From Candidatus Fimimorpha excrementavium (lineage in GTDB: Bacteria; Bacillota; Clostridia; Lachnospirales; Lachnospiraceae): a stretch of DNA of 64,000 nucleotides. Under the pieces are notes generated by a model. The model made no database searches. It was not told the DNA's origin and was given only the letters and a program-made list of their open reading frames with translations. The stretch is taken from positions 1 to 64,000 of the forward strand of contig DVJD01000108.1 of NCBI GenBank assembly GCA_018710785.1, read 5' to 3'. Below, piece after piece: positions 21,214 to 30,804 of the stretch; position 1 is the stretch's first letter; each line of letters begins with the position of its first letter. The translations under genes were made by a program, and so were the position numbers.

Positions 21214-22152
21214 ATGGAGATTTTTATGGAAAATAGTGAGACGAATTTTGTCAGGATCATAAAAGAGATCTGCCGGGAGAATCAGATCACAGTCCGCTCG
21301 TTTGGCGGGGACTGGGGATTTTTGCTGGAAAAGGACGGACGCCGGGGATTTATCATCGGGTACCAGTTTGGGCTGAATGCGGCGGTTTCCAAGGATATCT
21401 GCACGGATAAGAGTATTGCCAGTGAGATCATGGAGCAGGATGGCGTTCCCTGTGTGAAGCATATCTGCTTTATGGCTCCCCACATGTTCCAGTATGTGGG
21501 AGGAAATGGAAACTGGCAGGAGCTGACAAAACTTTTGAATCAGTATGGCGTGATTGTCTGCAAGGATAATGCAGGAACCGGAGGAAATCAGGTGTATCTT
21601 GTCAGAAATCAGAAAGAACTGGAGCAGGCGGCAGATGCGGTGTTCCAGAGGGCAGATGCCATGGCGGTATCGCCCTATTACCCCATCCATGATGAATACC
21701 GTGTGATTTTGCTGGACGGTGAGGTGCAGATCGTTTTTCAGAAGATTCGCAGGCACCTGACGGGGAACGGAACGAGTACGGTTCGAAAGCTGTATGCGGA
21801 GTATCTTCTGGAGGGAGGACGCAGCCATGCCAATCTTCCGGCCGCAGACTTGGATCGGGTCTTGAGGGAAGGTGAGGAATACTTCCTGAATTGGAAGCAC
21901 AACCTGGGCCAGGGCGCCGATGCCAGGGTGATGGAGGAGAATGAGGCCGATGCGATCTGCGCGCTGGCTAGGCGGGCAGCAGCATGCCTGAATATCCGGT
22001 TTTCCTCGGTGGACGTGGTGATGACAGAAGAAGGGCTGAAGGTCATGGAGGTAAACGCCGGTGTGATGATGGAGAATCTGGCAGGAATGAGCCGGGAATA
22101 TTATGAGAAAGCAAAGTCGATTTATGAAAGAGCAATTTTCAAAATGTTGTAA
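21214..22152 (+). CDS. ATP-grasp fold protein (RimK/glutathione synthetase-like)
   Basis: VIVCKDNAGTGGNQVYLVRN, DEYRVILLDGEVQIVFQKIR, VDVVMTEEGLKVMEVNAGVMMEN; alternate start 21226. Confidence 0.8.
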   Translation: MEIFMENSETNFVRIIKEICRENQITVRSFGGDWGFLLEKDGRRGFIIGYQFGLNAAVSKDICTDKSIASEIMEQDGVPCVKHICFMAPHMFQYVGGNGNWQELTKLLNQYGVIVCKDNAGTGGNQVYLVRNQKELEQAADAVFQRADAMAVSPYYPIHDEYRVILLDGEVQIVFQKIRRHLTGNGTSTVRKLYAEYLLEGGRSHANLPAADLDRVLREGEEYFLNWKHNLGQGADARVMEENEADAICALARRAAACLNIRFSSVDVVMTEEGLKVMEVNAGVMMENLAGMSREYYEKAKSIYERAIFKML

Positions 22153-22326
22153 GAAAATAAAACTTGATTTTTCGTGGATTTCTGGTTATTATTATAGATA
22201 CGTTCAATAAAATAGGCGGAGCATTTTGCCTCAGCAATATGGGCGCTTCGCTGATGGTATCGGTTTCGGGAGACATAAAAGATTTTCGGATGCTCGGAGC
22301 CGCAGATGGAAAGGCATGATTAGTAT

Positions 22327-22470
22327 ATGATTAATTTTGATGAGGAACTGGCGAAGTTTAAACCGAGCCTGGAAGTAGATCAGACGGAAAATGCGATTTT
22401 AAGCGATAAGATGACTGATATTACAGACATAATGGCGGAGTTGTTAAAAGAAGTAAAAGAACAGCAGTAG
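22327..22470 (+). CDS. Small hypothetical protein (47 aa)
   Basis: MINFDEELAKFKPSLEVDQTENAILSDKMTDITDIMAELLKEVKEQQ; below ORF track cutoff; directly upstream of TPR gene. Confidence 0.65.
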   Translation: MINFDEELAKFKPSLEVDQTENAILSDKMTDITDIMAELLKEVKEQQ

Positions 22471-22486
22471 TAACACGGAGGAAGCC

Positions 22487-23863
22487 ATGAGATGTTATCG
22501 TTGTAACAGCAAATTATCGGAGAATCGGGATATCTGTACAAAATGCGGAACGGATATTCGGTTTTACAGAAAGATCATTTATACATCGAATCAGTATTAT
22601 AATCTGGGATTGATGAAGGCAAGGGCCAGGGATTTGACAGGGGCTGCAGAAAGCCTCAGGACCTGTCTGCAGCTGAATAAAAAGAATGTCAATGCCAGAA
22701 ATCTTTTGGGGCTTGTCTATTATGAGATGGGCGAAGCGGCTCAGGCATTGAAAGAATGGGTCATAAGCAAGAATTATAAGTACAGAAACAATATCGCCGA
22801 TCATTATATTCAGGATCTGCGGGATAACCGCCAGGCGCTGGACGGCATGTCCCACAGTATTCACAAGTTCAATCAGGCATTGGAATACGCCCAGACAGGG
22901 GCCATCGATCTGGCTGTGATTCAGCTGAAAAAAGTGATTTCGGTGAATCCAAATATGCTGAAAGCGTATCAGCTGTTGGCTCTTTTGTATATTCACCAGC
23001 AAAAGTATGATCAGGCCAGGTCAGTGCTTCGAAAGTGTCTGGAGATCGACCGTGGAAATATCTGTGCCATCAGTTATCTGAAAGAATTGAGAAAGATGCG
23101 GCCTGCTTCTAAGAAAAAAAATCGGGAAGTGGTGGGCGAGACCGATCGGGAAGAAGTGATCATCCCTGTCAGAATGCGGGATTACGGAAGTTATCTGGCT
23201 TCTGCCATTTATATCCTTCTGGGTGCGGTCATTGCCCTTGGAATCCTTTATTATGTGGTGATTCCGGGAAAAGAGAGGGAAATTGCAGCGCAGAACAAAG
23301 TGGATTTATCCTCTTACCAGGAGCAGTACGATGAACTCAATGCCACAATTCGTACACTGGAAGATCAGATCACCCAGTTGGAGAACGAAAGGGCGGATAT
23401 GGAAAGCAATCTGAATTCCTCCAATGAAGAGTCCAGCAATATCCAGGCTGCGTATGACAGGATGCTGGAACTGGCCAATGTCTATATCGCCGGTGATTTG
23501 GTACAGACGGTGAGCCTGTACCAGCAGATTGACGGAAGCGCTGTGGATACCAGCAGTTATCAGCAGATTTATAATACAGTAAAAGCCCAGTATGATGGCA
23601 ATGAAATTTATGATGCGCTGATGAATCAGGGAAATACCACGCTGGGGACCGGAAATTTTGCGCAGGCAATGACGTATTATGAGGCAGCCATGACGGTGAA
23701 GCCGGATCAGGATGAACCGGTCTATCAGGCGGCATGGTGCGCACAGAATTCCGGAAATGCGGACAGGGCAAGGGAACTTTATCAGAGAATCATTACCGAG
23801 TTCCCGCGCTCTTCCAGATATAATGATGCCGCATCCCATTTGAGGGATCTGGGAGGGGCATAA
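22487..23863 (+). CDS. Zinc-ribbon, TPR and coiled-coil membrane protein
   Basis: MRCYRCNSKLSENRDICTKCG; TPR repeats; single TM (SAIYILLGAVIALGILYYVVI); coiled coil; TPR at C-terminus. Confidence 0.85.
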   Translation: MRCYRCNSKLSENRDICTKCGTDIRFYRKIIYTSNQYYNLGLMKARARDLTGAAESLRTCLQLNKKNVNARNLLGLVYYEMGEAAQALKEWVISKNYKYRNNIADHYIQDLRDNRQALDGMSHSIHKFNQALEYAQTGAIDLAVIQLKKVISVNPNMLKAYQLLALLYIHQQKYDQARSVLRKCLEIDRGNICAISYLKELRKMRPASKKKNREVVGETDREEVIIPVRMRDYGSYLASAIYILLGAVIALGILYYVVIPGKEREIAAQNKVDLSSYQEQYDELNATIRTLEDQITQLENERADMESNLNSSNEESSNIQAAYDRMLELANVYIAGDLVQTVSLYQQIDGSAVDTSSYQQIYNTVKAQYDGNEIYDALMNQGNTTLGTGNFAQAMTYYEAAMTVKPDQDEPVYQAAWCAQNSGNADRARELYQRIITEFPRSSRYNDAASHLRDLGGA

Positions 23864-23891
23864 AAAAAATCGAATTTCGGACAAAATGAAG

Positions 23892-23934
23892 AACACACTA
23901 CAAAAGAAAAAATCTTTTGTGGTGTGTTTTTTGC
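23892..23934 (+). terminator. Intrinsic terminator
   Basis: acacactacaaaag aaaaaat cttttgtggtgtgt tttttt. Confidence 0.85.
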
Positions 23935-23974
23935 GTTGTGCGAAAATTGTAGAAAAGTGAAAAAGGAGGCCATT

Positions 23975-24304
23975 ATGGAACAGCAGGAAACAAAAAATGA
24001 TCAGGTCATGTACCGTACCGCCGGGACAAGCCTGATTATCATTCTTCCGCCGGAGGTCGATGACCACAATTGCAAAGGGATTGCAAGGGATACGGAAGAA
24101 TATATAAAAAGCAGGGTAGTAAAGCGGATGGTATTTGATTTTACAAAGACGGGATTCATGGACAGCGCCGGTATCGGTGTACTGCTGGGACGATACAAAC
24201 GGATGAGAGAACTGGGCGGGGAGGTGGTTGTGACCGGAGAAGATCAGAGAATCGAACGGATCCTGAAAATCTCAGGCATTTATCAGATTATTCGGAGGAT
24301 ATGA
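23975..24304 (+). CDS. spoIIAA: Anti-sigma F factor antagonist SpoIIAA
   Basis: STAS domain, FDFTKTGFMDSAGIGVLLGRYKRM; followed by SpoIIAB and SigF. Confidence 0.92.
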   Translation: MEQQETKNDQVMYRTAGTSLIIILPPEVDDHNCKGIARDTEEYIKSRVVKRMVFDFTKTGFMDSAGIGVLLGRYKRMRELGGEVVVTGEDQRIERILKISGIYQIIRRI

Positions 24305-24375
24305 TTCAGAACGCATGGTGAAGTTGATGGGCGGAACCGGATATCGGACCGCTTATGAGGTGAAATGAGAGAAAT

Positions 24376-24918
24376 ATGGAGGATAAGAACATGGTGACGC
24401 AAAACAATGAGGGGAAGGAACAAAGAAAACAGAGGGAACGGATGAAACTGCAGTTTGAAAGTCATTCTTGGAATGAGAGTTTTGCCCGAGTGACAGTAGC
24501 CGCGTTTCTGGCACGTCTGGATCCCACTGTGGAGGAAATGGAAGATGTCAAAACAGCGGTGTCGGAAGCCGTGACGAATGCGGTGGTACATGGATATGAA
24601 AATGAAATCGGCGTGATCACAGTGGAGACAGAAGTGGACGGAGACCTGGTTATCGTTAAAATCCATGATGAGGGATGCGGGATCGCGGATATCAAACAGG
24701 CCATGGAACCGCTCTATACGGGAAAGCCTGAGCTTGAGCGAAGCGGGATGGGATTTTCATTTATGGAAGCATTTATGGATGAAGTGGAAGTGGAGTCAGC
24801 TCCCGGGCAGGGTACGACGGTGACCATGAAAAAAAGATTCAGGGAAGGAAGCGAAGCGCAAAGGGATCACGAAAAAGAAACGCCGGATTTAGACCGGAAT
24901 GGAAAGAATGGAAAATAA
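24376..24918 (+). CDS. spoIIAB: Anti-sigma F factor SpoIIAB
   Basis: KTAVSEAVTNAVVHGYEN, VKIHDEGCGIADI, RSGMGFSFMEAFMD GHKL ATPase motifs. Confidence 0.95.
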   Translation: MEDKNMVTQNNEGKEQRKQRERMKLQFESHSWNESFARVTVAAFLARLDPTVEEMEDVKTAVSEAVTNAVVHGYENEIGVITVETEVDGDLVIVKIHDEGCGIADIKQAMEPLYTGKPELERSGMGFSFMEAFMDEVEVESAPGQGTTVTMKKRFREGSEAQRDHEKETPDLDRNGKNGK

Positions 24919-24930
24919 GGAGGAGTCTCA

Positions 24931-25647
24931 ATGGATCAGACGACCCGGTTAATCGAGGAGGCGCACAAAGGGGATAAAGAAGCCAGAGACCGGCTGGTGG
25001 AGGAAAACTTGGGACTGATTTGGAGCATTGTCAGAAGATTTGGCGGCAGAGGACAGGAGATGGAGGATCTATTTCAGATTGGCAGCATTGGTCTGATGAA
25101 AGCGATTGATAAATTCGATTTCAGTTTTGGAGTGAAATTTTCCACCTATGCAGTACCGATGATAACCGGAGAAATCAAACGTTTCCTGAGAGATGACGGA
25201 ATGATAAAAGTCAGCCGTTCTCTGAAAGAGATGGCCATGAAAGCCAGAACACTCCAGGAAAACTACCATACGACAAAAGGAAGAGATCCCACATTGGAGG
25301 AACTGGCAGAGGAGATCGGTGTAACCAGTGAAGAACTGGCAGTGGCACTGGACTCCGTTTCAGAGGTGGAAAGCCTGCAGAAAACCATTTATCAGGGGGA
25401 CGGCAGCGCCATCTCTTTGATGGATAAGCTGGAACAGGAAGAAAAGGAGGATGAAAGGGTCATTGACCGTCTGGTATTGAGCGATTTATTCCATGGCCTG
25501 ACCAAGGAAGAGCAGACCATTATTGCACTGCGCTATTTTTATGATAAAACGCAGACACAGATTGCAAAAAAGCTTGGAATTTCTCAGGTTCAGGTATCCA
25601 GGCTGGAAAAAAAGATTTTAAAGCAAATGAGGGAAAAAATGGTATAG
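24931..25647 (+). CDS. sigF: RNA polymerase sporulation sigma factor SigF
   Basis: Sigma-70 regions 2-4; operon context spoIIAA-spoIIAB. Confidence 0.96.
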   Translation: MDQTTRLIEEAHKGDKEARDRLVEENLGLIWSIVRRFGGRGQEMEDLFQIGSIGLMKAIDKFDFSFGVKFSTYAVPMITGEIKRFLRDDGMIKVSRSLKEMAMKARTLQENYHTTKGRDPTLEELAEEIGVTSEELAVALDSVSEVESLQKTIYQGDGSAISLMDKLEQEEKEDERVIDRLVLSDLFHGLTKEEQTIIALRYFYDKTQTQIAKKLGISQVQVSRLEKKILKQMREKMV

Positions 25648-25892
25648 CAGCATACAGTTTCCAGCATAAACGGATGACAGCTGATTACAATAGAGGATGT
25701 CATCCAATGGAAAAAAGGATTGCCGCAATTGCACATCAGCGATGGGATTTCAGCAGGGGACGGACCGGATTCTGTAGATGACGGTGGAGGTTGCCATGGT
25801 TTGGGTGCAGAGCAGGCAGTCCTTTTTGCGTTGATGAGAAGAGTTGGGCGGCCGCTTGGCTGACGGATGACAAGAGAAAGGAGAGTGGAACA

Positions 25893-26540
25893 ATGGCGGA
25901 GACCCTTTACGTGAAAGCGGAGCAGTGCTGCCGGGTGACGGAGCCGGATATTTTTCTTGGAAAAGTTGCTAAGATGTGGTGCAAAGACAAAACCATATTG
26001 AGCAAATGTATGGCAATCAAGCTGGCCAGCGCGGGCAAAGGTATGGAGGAAGAGAGATTCGTTTTTTCCGCACTGGATATCGTAAAGCTGGTACAGGAAG
26101 TTTGTCCCAATGTGGATGTTCAAAATATGGGAGAGCAGGATTTTGTGGTCGAATATAAGAAAACCGCGCCCGCAGTATTGTGGTGGGAATGGACAAAGGC
26201 GGTACTCATTTTTATCATCGTATTTGTGGGGGCGGCATTTGCTATTATCACATTCAACCATGATGTTAGTGTGGGAGAAGTATTTCAGAATATCTATCGG
26301 CTGGTGACGGGTGAAAATCCGATGGGTTTTAATATATTAAACGCCGGGTACTGTATTGGCCTGGCGGCCGGAATACTGGTATTTTATAATCATTTTTCCG
26401 GTAAAAAGGCGACAGCCGATCCAACCCCTCTGGATGTGGAACTGCGCTCCTATGAAAAGGATATCTATACGACAGTCATTGAAAATGAAAGCAGGAATGA
26501 ATCGAAAAGAGAAAATGACGGAATGAGAGGACATATATGA
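25893..26540 (+). CDS. spoVAA: Stage V sporulation protein AA
   Basis: N-term MAETLYVKAEQCCRVTEPDIFLGKVAKMWC, two TM; followed by SpoVAB and SpoVAC. Confidence 0.88.
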   Translation: MAETLYVKAEQCCRVTEPDIFLGKVAKMWCKDKTILSKCMAIKLASAGKGMEEERFVFSALDIVKLVQEVCPNVDVQNMGEQDFVVEYKKTAPAVLWWEWTKAVLIFIIVFVGAAFAIITFNHDVSVGEVFQNIYRLVTGENPMGFNILNAGYCIGLAAGILVFYNHFSGKKATADPTPLDVELRSYEKDIYTTVIENESRNESKRENDGMRGHI

Positions 26541-26956
26541 TGCTGATTCGACAGGCAGTACTGGGACTTATCGGTCTGGCAGCCGGAGTCACGACGGCTG
26601 CCGGCGTATATGCGCTGATTACTGTGGTGGGAATCATCCCGCGGCTGGCCGGAAAAAGCCGTACGGGCAAATACATTCGATTTTATGAGACAGCCGTAAT
26701 AGTGGGGGGAATCAGCGGATGTATAACGGATATCTATCAGCTCTCTATTGTAGTCGGACGGATCGGACTTGGGGTGATGGGGACGGCATATGGAGTTTTT
26801 ATCGGCAGTCTGATTATGTCGCTGGCGGAAACGCTGGATGTGTTTCCCATTATGGTCAGGAGGGTCCGGCTGGAAAAGGGACTGCCGTATATCGTTTTGG
26901 GGCTGGCAGCCGGAAAGGCCATGGGAGCATTTTTATTTTTTTGGAAAGGATGGTAA
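26537..26956 (+). CDS. spoVAB: Stage V sporulation protein AB
   Basis: Hydrophobic 139 aa, AGVTTAAGVYALITVVGIIPRLAGK; operon position. Confidence 0.9.
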   Translation: MMLIRQAVLGLIGLAAGVTTAAGVYALITVVGIIPRLAGKSRTGKYIRFYETAVIVGGISGCITDIYQLSIVVGRIGLGVMGTAYGVFIGSLIMSLAETLDVFPIMVRRVRLEKGLPYIVLGLAAGKAMGAFLFFWKGW

Positions 26957-26959
26957 ATC

Positions 26960-27436
26960 ATGAAGGCAACAGAGCAAGAGGAAAAGGAGTATGAACAGTA
27001 TATTAAGCAGGTGACGCCGACGCATAACACGTTTTGGAATGCGTGCAAAGCATTTGTGACAGGAGGATTCATCTGCCTGATTGGAGAATTTTCCAATCAG
27101 ATGTTTATGAAAAATGGAGTCAGTAAAGAAGAGGCTGCGGCCTGGACGCTGGTTATATTGATCGCAGCAGCGGTTCTTTTAACGGGTCTCAATCTTTTTT
27201 GTAAAATTGCTAAGTTTGCCGGAGCCGGCGTACTTGTTCCCATTACCGGATTTGCCAATTCTGTGGTGGCACCGGCCATTGAGTATAAAAAAGAAGGTCA
27301 GGTGTTCGGAATCGGTGTTAAAATTTTTACAATCTCAGGTCCGGTCATTCTTTATGGGATTGTCGTATCATGGTTTCTGGGCATTATTTATTATATTTTG
27401 CAGCTGACAGGCTTGATTTCGGGAGGAATATCATGA
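26960..27436 (+). CDS. spoVAC: Stage V sporulation protein AC
   Basis: GAGVLVPITGFANSVVAPAIEYKKEGQVFGIGVKIFTISGPVILYG. Confidence 0.96.
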   Translation: MKATEQEEKEYEQYIKQVTPTHNTFWNACKAFVTGGFICLIGEFSNQMFMKNGVSKEEAAAWTLVILIAAAVLLTGLNLFCKIAKFAGAGVLVPITGFANSVVAPAIEYKKEGQVFGIGVKIFTISGPVILYGIVVSWFLGIIYYILQLTGLISGGIS

Positions 27437-28092
27437 GACAGGGAAAATACAGTCAGAAATTTGAGAACAGTGTCTATATCACATCGGCGGCGTCTGTGGC
27501 AGGCAAAAAAGAAGGAGAGGGGCCGCTTGGAACGTTGTTTGATTATGTGGAAGAGGATTCTCAGTTTGGGCAGGATAACTGGGAGGCGGCAGAAAGTCAG
27601 ATGCAGAAACAGGCTGCAGAGATGGCGATTCAAAAGGCGGGGATTTCCAAGGGACAGGTGCAGTATCTTTTGGGAGGAGACCTTTTGGGTCAGAACATTG
27701 CCACGTCTTTTGGCGTGATGGATCTGGATCTGCCTGTTTTCGGATTATATGGCGCCTGCTCCACCATGGGAGAATCTCTGGTATTGGGAAGCATGCTGAT
27801 GGATGGAGGAGTGGGAGATTATATTCTCTGTGTCACATCCAGCCATTTCGCAACGGCAGAAAAGCAGTTCCGCTATCCCCTGGAGTATGGAAACCAGCGT
27901 CCCCAGTCAGCCACCTGGACGGTGACGGGATCAGGGGCAGTTTTGCTTGGAAACCAAAACGGTTCGGTTAAAGTAACCGGAGTCACACCCGGAAAAATCG
28001 TGGATTTCGGTGTTCGGGATTCCATGAACATGGGGGCGGCCATGGCCCCGGCCAATGGTATAATAGGTCCATTTTGTCTGCAGCGTATTTAA
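27433..28092 (+). pseudogene. spoVAD: Stage V sporulation protein AD, 3'-truncated
   Basis: Good SpoVAD N-terminal part through KIVDFGVRDSMNMGAAMAPA (ends 28053), then non-SpoVAD NGIIGPFCLQRI*; roughly the last 100+ aa are missing. Confidence 0.85.
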
Positions 28093-28240
28093 TCATGCGC
28101 ATGCCGTGAAAATGGGAGACGAAGATATTTACATAAAATTGTTATATGATATAATGGAATTAGCTAAATGAAAGTCGGCCTTCTGACGCCGATGGCGGGG
28201 TGGGAAAGGCCGAAAACCTGATTCCTAAGGAGGGGTAAGT

Positions 28241-28951
28241 ATGAATGAGAACGATAACAGTAATGTGGAACAGGCGAGGAAGATTTATCAGGAAAATGCA
28301 GAGTTAAAAGAGAAACTGTACGAAGAAGGCGTGCGCAAAGAGAAGGAGCGAAGAAGACTTTTGATACTGGTCTTGGCAGTAGTCGGCGGACTGTTTGCTC
28401 TGAATTTCATAGTTCCGTATCTGCTTGGACTGCATCAGTTCGGGTATACGTTTCTAAAGAGAGCGATTGAGCGGAAAAGTGTGATGAAAGCCTGGGGGAC
28501 TCCGGCAGAACCGCATATCCTGCTGGAGGCAGATGCGTGGGAGGACGCGTACATAAAGCAGGTGGAACAGATGGGATTTCAAATCGCCGAGCACACCGTG
28601 GAGAGAAAACTTTTGACGGAAAAAGGGGGGATTTTTGGAAATAAGTATGATGAAGAAATCAACCGGTATGATCTGGCCGATGGAAAGGGACGAATCAGTA
28701 TTTCCAAAGATCTGAAAGGAAATGATTTAATATCGGTGACATTTTTTGACACAGGAGATAACAGCAGCGCTCTCATAGCGGCAGCTCTTATGGAGATTGG
28801 CCGCCAGCAGGGATATTCCATGGAGGAAGAGGAGCTGAGGAATTATCGCAACATCGAAATTACCCGTTCGGATCTGGAAGGGTATCCATATGGCGTCTTA
28901 TATACGCTGAAGGGAGAAAAGGACACGAGCATCATAGAATTTGAAAATTAG
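28241..28951 (+). CDS. Hypothetical protein with one N-terminal TM
   Basis: 236 aa ORF with aaggagggg RBS; TM LLILVLAVVGGLFALNFIVPYLLGL. Confidence 0.8.
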   Translation: MNENDNSNVEQARKIYQENAELKEKLYEEGVRKEKERRRLLILVLAVVGGLFALNFIVPYLLGLHQFGYTFLKRAIERKSVMKAWGTPAEPHILLEADAWEDAYIKQVEQMGFQIAEHTVERKLLTEKGGIFGNKYDEEINRYDLADGKGRISISKDLKGNDLISVTFFDTGDNSSALIAAALMEIGRQQGYSMEEEELRNYRNIEITRSDLEGYPYGVLYTLKGEKDTSIIEFEN

Positions 28952-28993
28952 GGGCTGCCCAGAAGCTGTGATTCGCGGACAGCCCCGGGCTGT

Positions 28994-29818
28994 TTATTCG
29001 AACAGGTATGTATGGACGGATTCTACGGTTTCAAAACCAAATTTCTGATATAAACGGAGGGCAGCTTCATTGACATCGGATATCTGGACACAGAGGAAGG
29101 AATAATCATCGCTTAACTGACGGGAAAGCGTTGAGAGGGTATCCAAAGCGATATGCTGTCTGCGAAATGGAGGGAGTACACCGAATCCTGCCAGATAAAC
29201 CTGATCTTCCTGATACATACAGAAGCCAAGCCCCACATTCTGCCCGTTTTTTTGTATGATAAACCCTTCTGCGTCTTCATCGGAGATGAACTCTTCCACA
29301 AAGGAGCGGGACAGATCTTCGGGGTATTCCGGAAAACATGCCTGGTGCAGCCAGATCAGGGATTCTTCCTCACGGCAGGGAAACAGCGATACAGAGGACG
29401 GCATAATTTCCGTTCCTTTGATTCGGTATTGAAGGAGATAGTCGGTCTCTGTGCGTTCGCATTCCAGCTGATTCAGAACTGCCAGAGCATCTTTGGCATT
29501 GTCGTCGATGGTAAATAAAAAAGCAGGTCCGATATTTTCCTCATAGGCCTGATCAAAGAGCAGATTGAAGCAGCCTTTTTTTCGGTGGGAGGGATGGGTA
29601 AACGCGTGTACCAGACACTCTTCTTCATAAAAGGTAAGGGAGAGAAAACTGATTAAATGACCCTGCTCATCAGAATGGAGATAAAAAAGCTGCTCTTCCT
29701 CATCCAGATCGGGATAAAGCTGTATGGAAAGAGATTCCCTTTCCTGACATATATGTGCCAATTCCATCATGGCCTGTTTCTGATTTTCTGTCAACTGTGA
29801 TTGTTTTGTAATATTCAT
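28994..29818 (-). CDS. GNAT family N-acetyltransferase
   Basis: YLAGFGVLPPFRRQHIALDTLSTLSR...NEAALRLYQKFGFETVESV. Confidence 0.9.
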   Translation of the reverse strand: MNITKQSQLTENQKQAMMELAHICQERESLSIQLYPDLDEEEQLFYLHSDEQGHLISFLSLTFYEEECLVHAFTHPSHRKKGCFNLLFDQAYEENIGPAFLFTIDDNAKDALAVLNQLECERTETDYLLQYRIKGTEIMPSSVSLFPCREEESLIWLHQACFPEYPEDLSRSFVEEFISDEDAEGFIIQKNGQNVGLGFCMYQEDQVYLAGFGVLPPFRRQHIALDTLSTLSRQLSDDYSFLCVQISDVNEAALRLYQKFGFETVESVHTYLFE

Positions 29819-29993
29819 GGTAGTCCTCCGTATTTGATTTCAATCAAGTATAAGTGATGCCGTTTTCTGTATCCTGAAGCCCCAATACTCTTTGATAGGG
29901 GAAATATATCTTTTCACCCAAACATCGTATGGTCTGTAAGATAGAATAACACGCAGAATAGGAAAATACAATATATTTCAAGCACAAAGGCGA

Positions 29994-30043
29994 TGCAGAT
30001 GCTGCGGGGAAAATCACACGCAGCATTCAGCATCGCCTTTGTT
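29994..30043. terminator. Probable hairpin terminator
   Basis: acaaaggcgatgc...gcatcgcctttgt inverted repeat downstream of the minus-strand transporter. Confidence 0.6.
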
Positions 30044-30067
30044 TTATAAGTATCGATAGATGTTGGA

Positions 30068-30712
30068 TTAAAGCGGCTGATCCGGAATATGCTTTTTCTC
30101 GATGGTTCCGATGAGAAGCCCTCCGATTATATTTCCGATCGTAACAGCCGCGAGACTGAGGATAATCTTAAGCGGCTGAACACCGAAGGCCAGACTATAG
30201 GCGGATATGTAATACATATTGGCTACGACATGGTCAAAACCGCAGAAAACGAAAGCGGTAATGAAGAGCCACACAAAGAAAATCTGCGGGAAAGAGCCAG
30301 CTTTGAATTTCTTTCCGATCAGTACGGCGTAGCTGACGAGGACAGCACAGAAAAAGCCCATAATGACGAGGCTGATAAAGCTGTCGTCCAGCTTCATCTG
30401 TCCCACACTCTGCAGACGCTCTGCGATCTTTCCCTCAAATCGGGAAAAATGGGCTATGGATGCAACCAGAAAAGCCCCGACGGCATTTCCAACCCAGGCA
30501 CAGAGCCAATCGATCGGTTTGTATTCCCCCGTCGCTGCCGTCAGAGGACATACCCTTGTAAACAGCATATTATTGAAATTAAAAACAAGGAAAATACCCG
30601 TTGCAAAAAATAAAGAAGCTACCATGGTATTGGGAATCATCAGATAGGTCATGGCGCCAAGGGAGATGTAGCCGCCCACCATGATGGCACTGAGAAATTT
30701 TTGTTTTGTCAT
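30068..30712 (-). CDS. Formate/nitrite transporter (FocA/NirC family)
   Basis: GTIFLVFNFNNMLFTRVCPLTAATGEY-like segment, NAVGAFLVASIAHF, FCGFDHVVANMYYI; start at MTKQKFLSA. Confidence 0.88.
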   Translation of the reverse strand: MTKQKFLSAIMVGGYISLGAMTYLMIPNTMVASLFFATGIFLVFNFNNMLFTRVCPLTAATGEYKPIDWLCAWVGNAVGAFLVASIAHFSRFEGKIAERLQSVGQMKLDDSFISLVIMGFFCAVLVSYAVLIGKKFKAGSFPQIFFVWLFITAFVFCGFDHVVANMYYISAYSLAFGVQPLKIILSLAAVTIGNIIGGLLIGTIEKKHIPDQPL

Positions 30713-30804
30713 TGTCTTTCTCCTGTCTAGTAAACGTACACGCATAGAGCCGGAACCGGCCAATGCCAATGCCGCATAAAATTTTATCATAATCTGGCCG
30801 TTTG

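Noticed and set aside
27433-28092. spoVAD lesion as a single-base sequencing frameshift
   Set aside because: None of the three frames after 28053 resumes recognisable SpoVAD C-terminal sequence, so a deletion is more likely than a one-base error.
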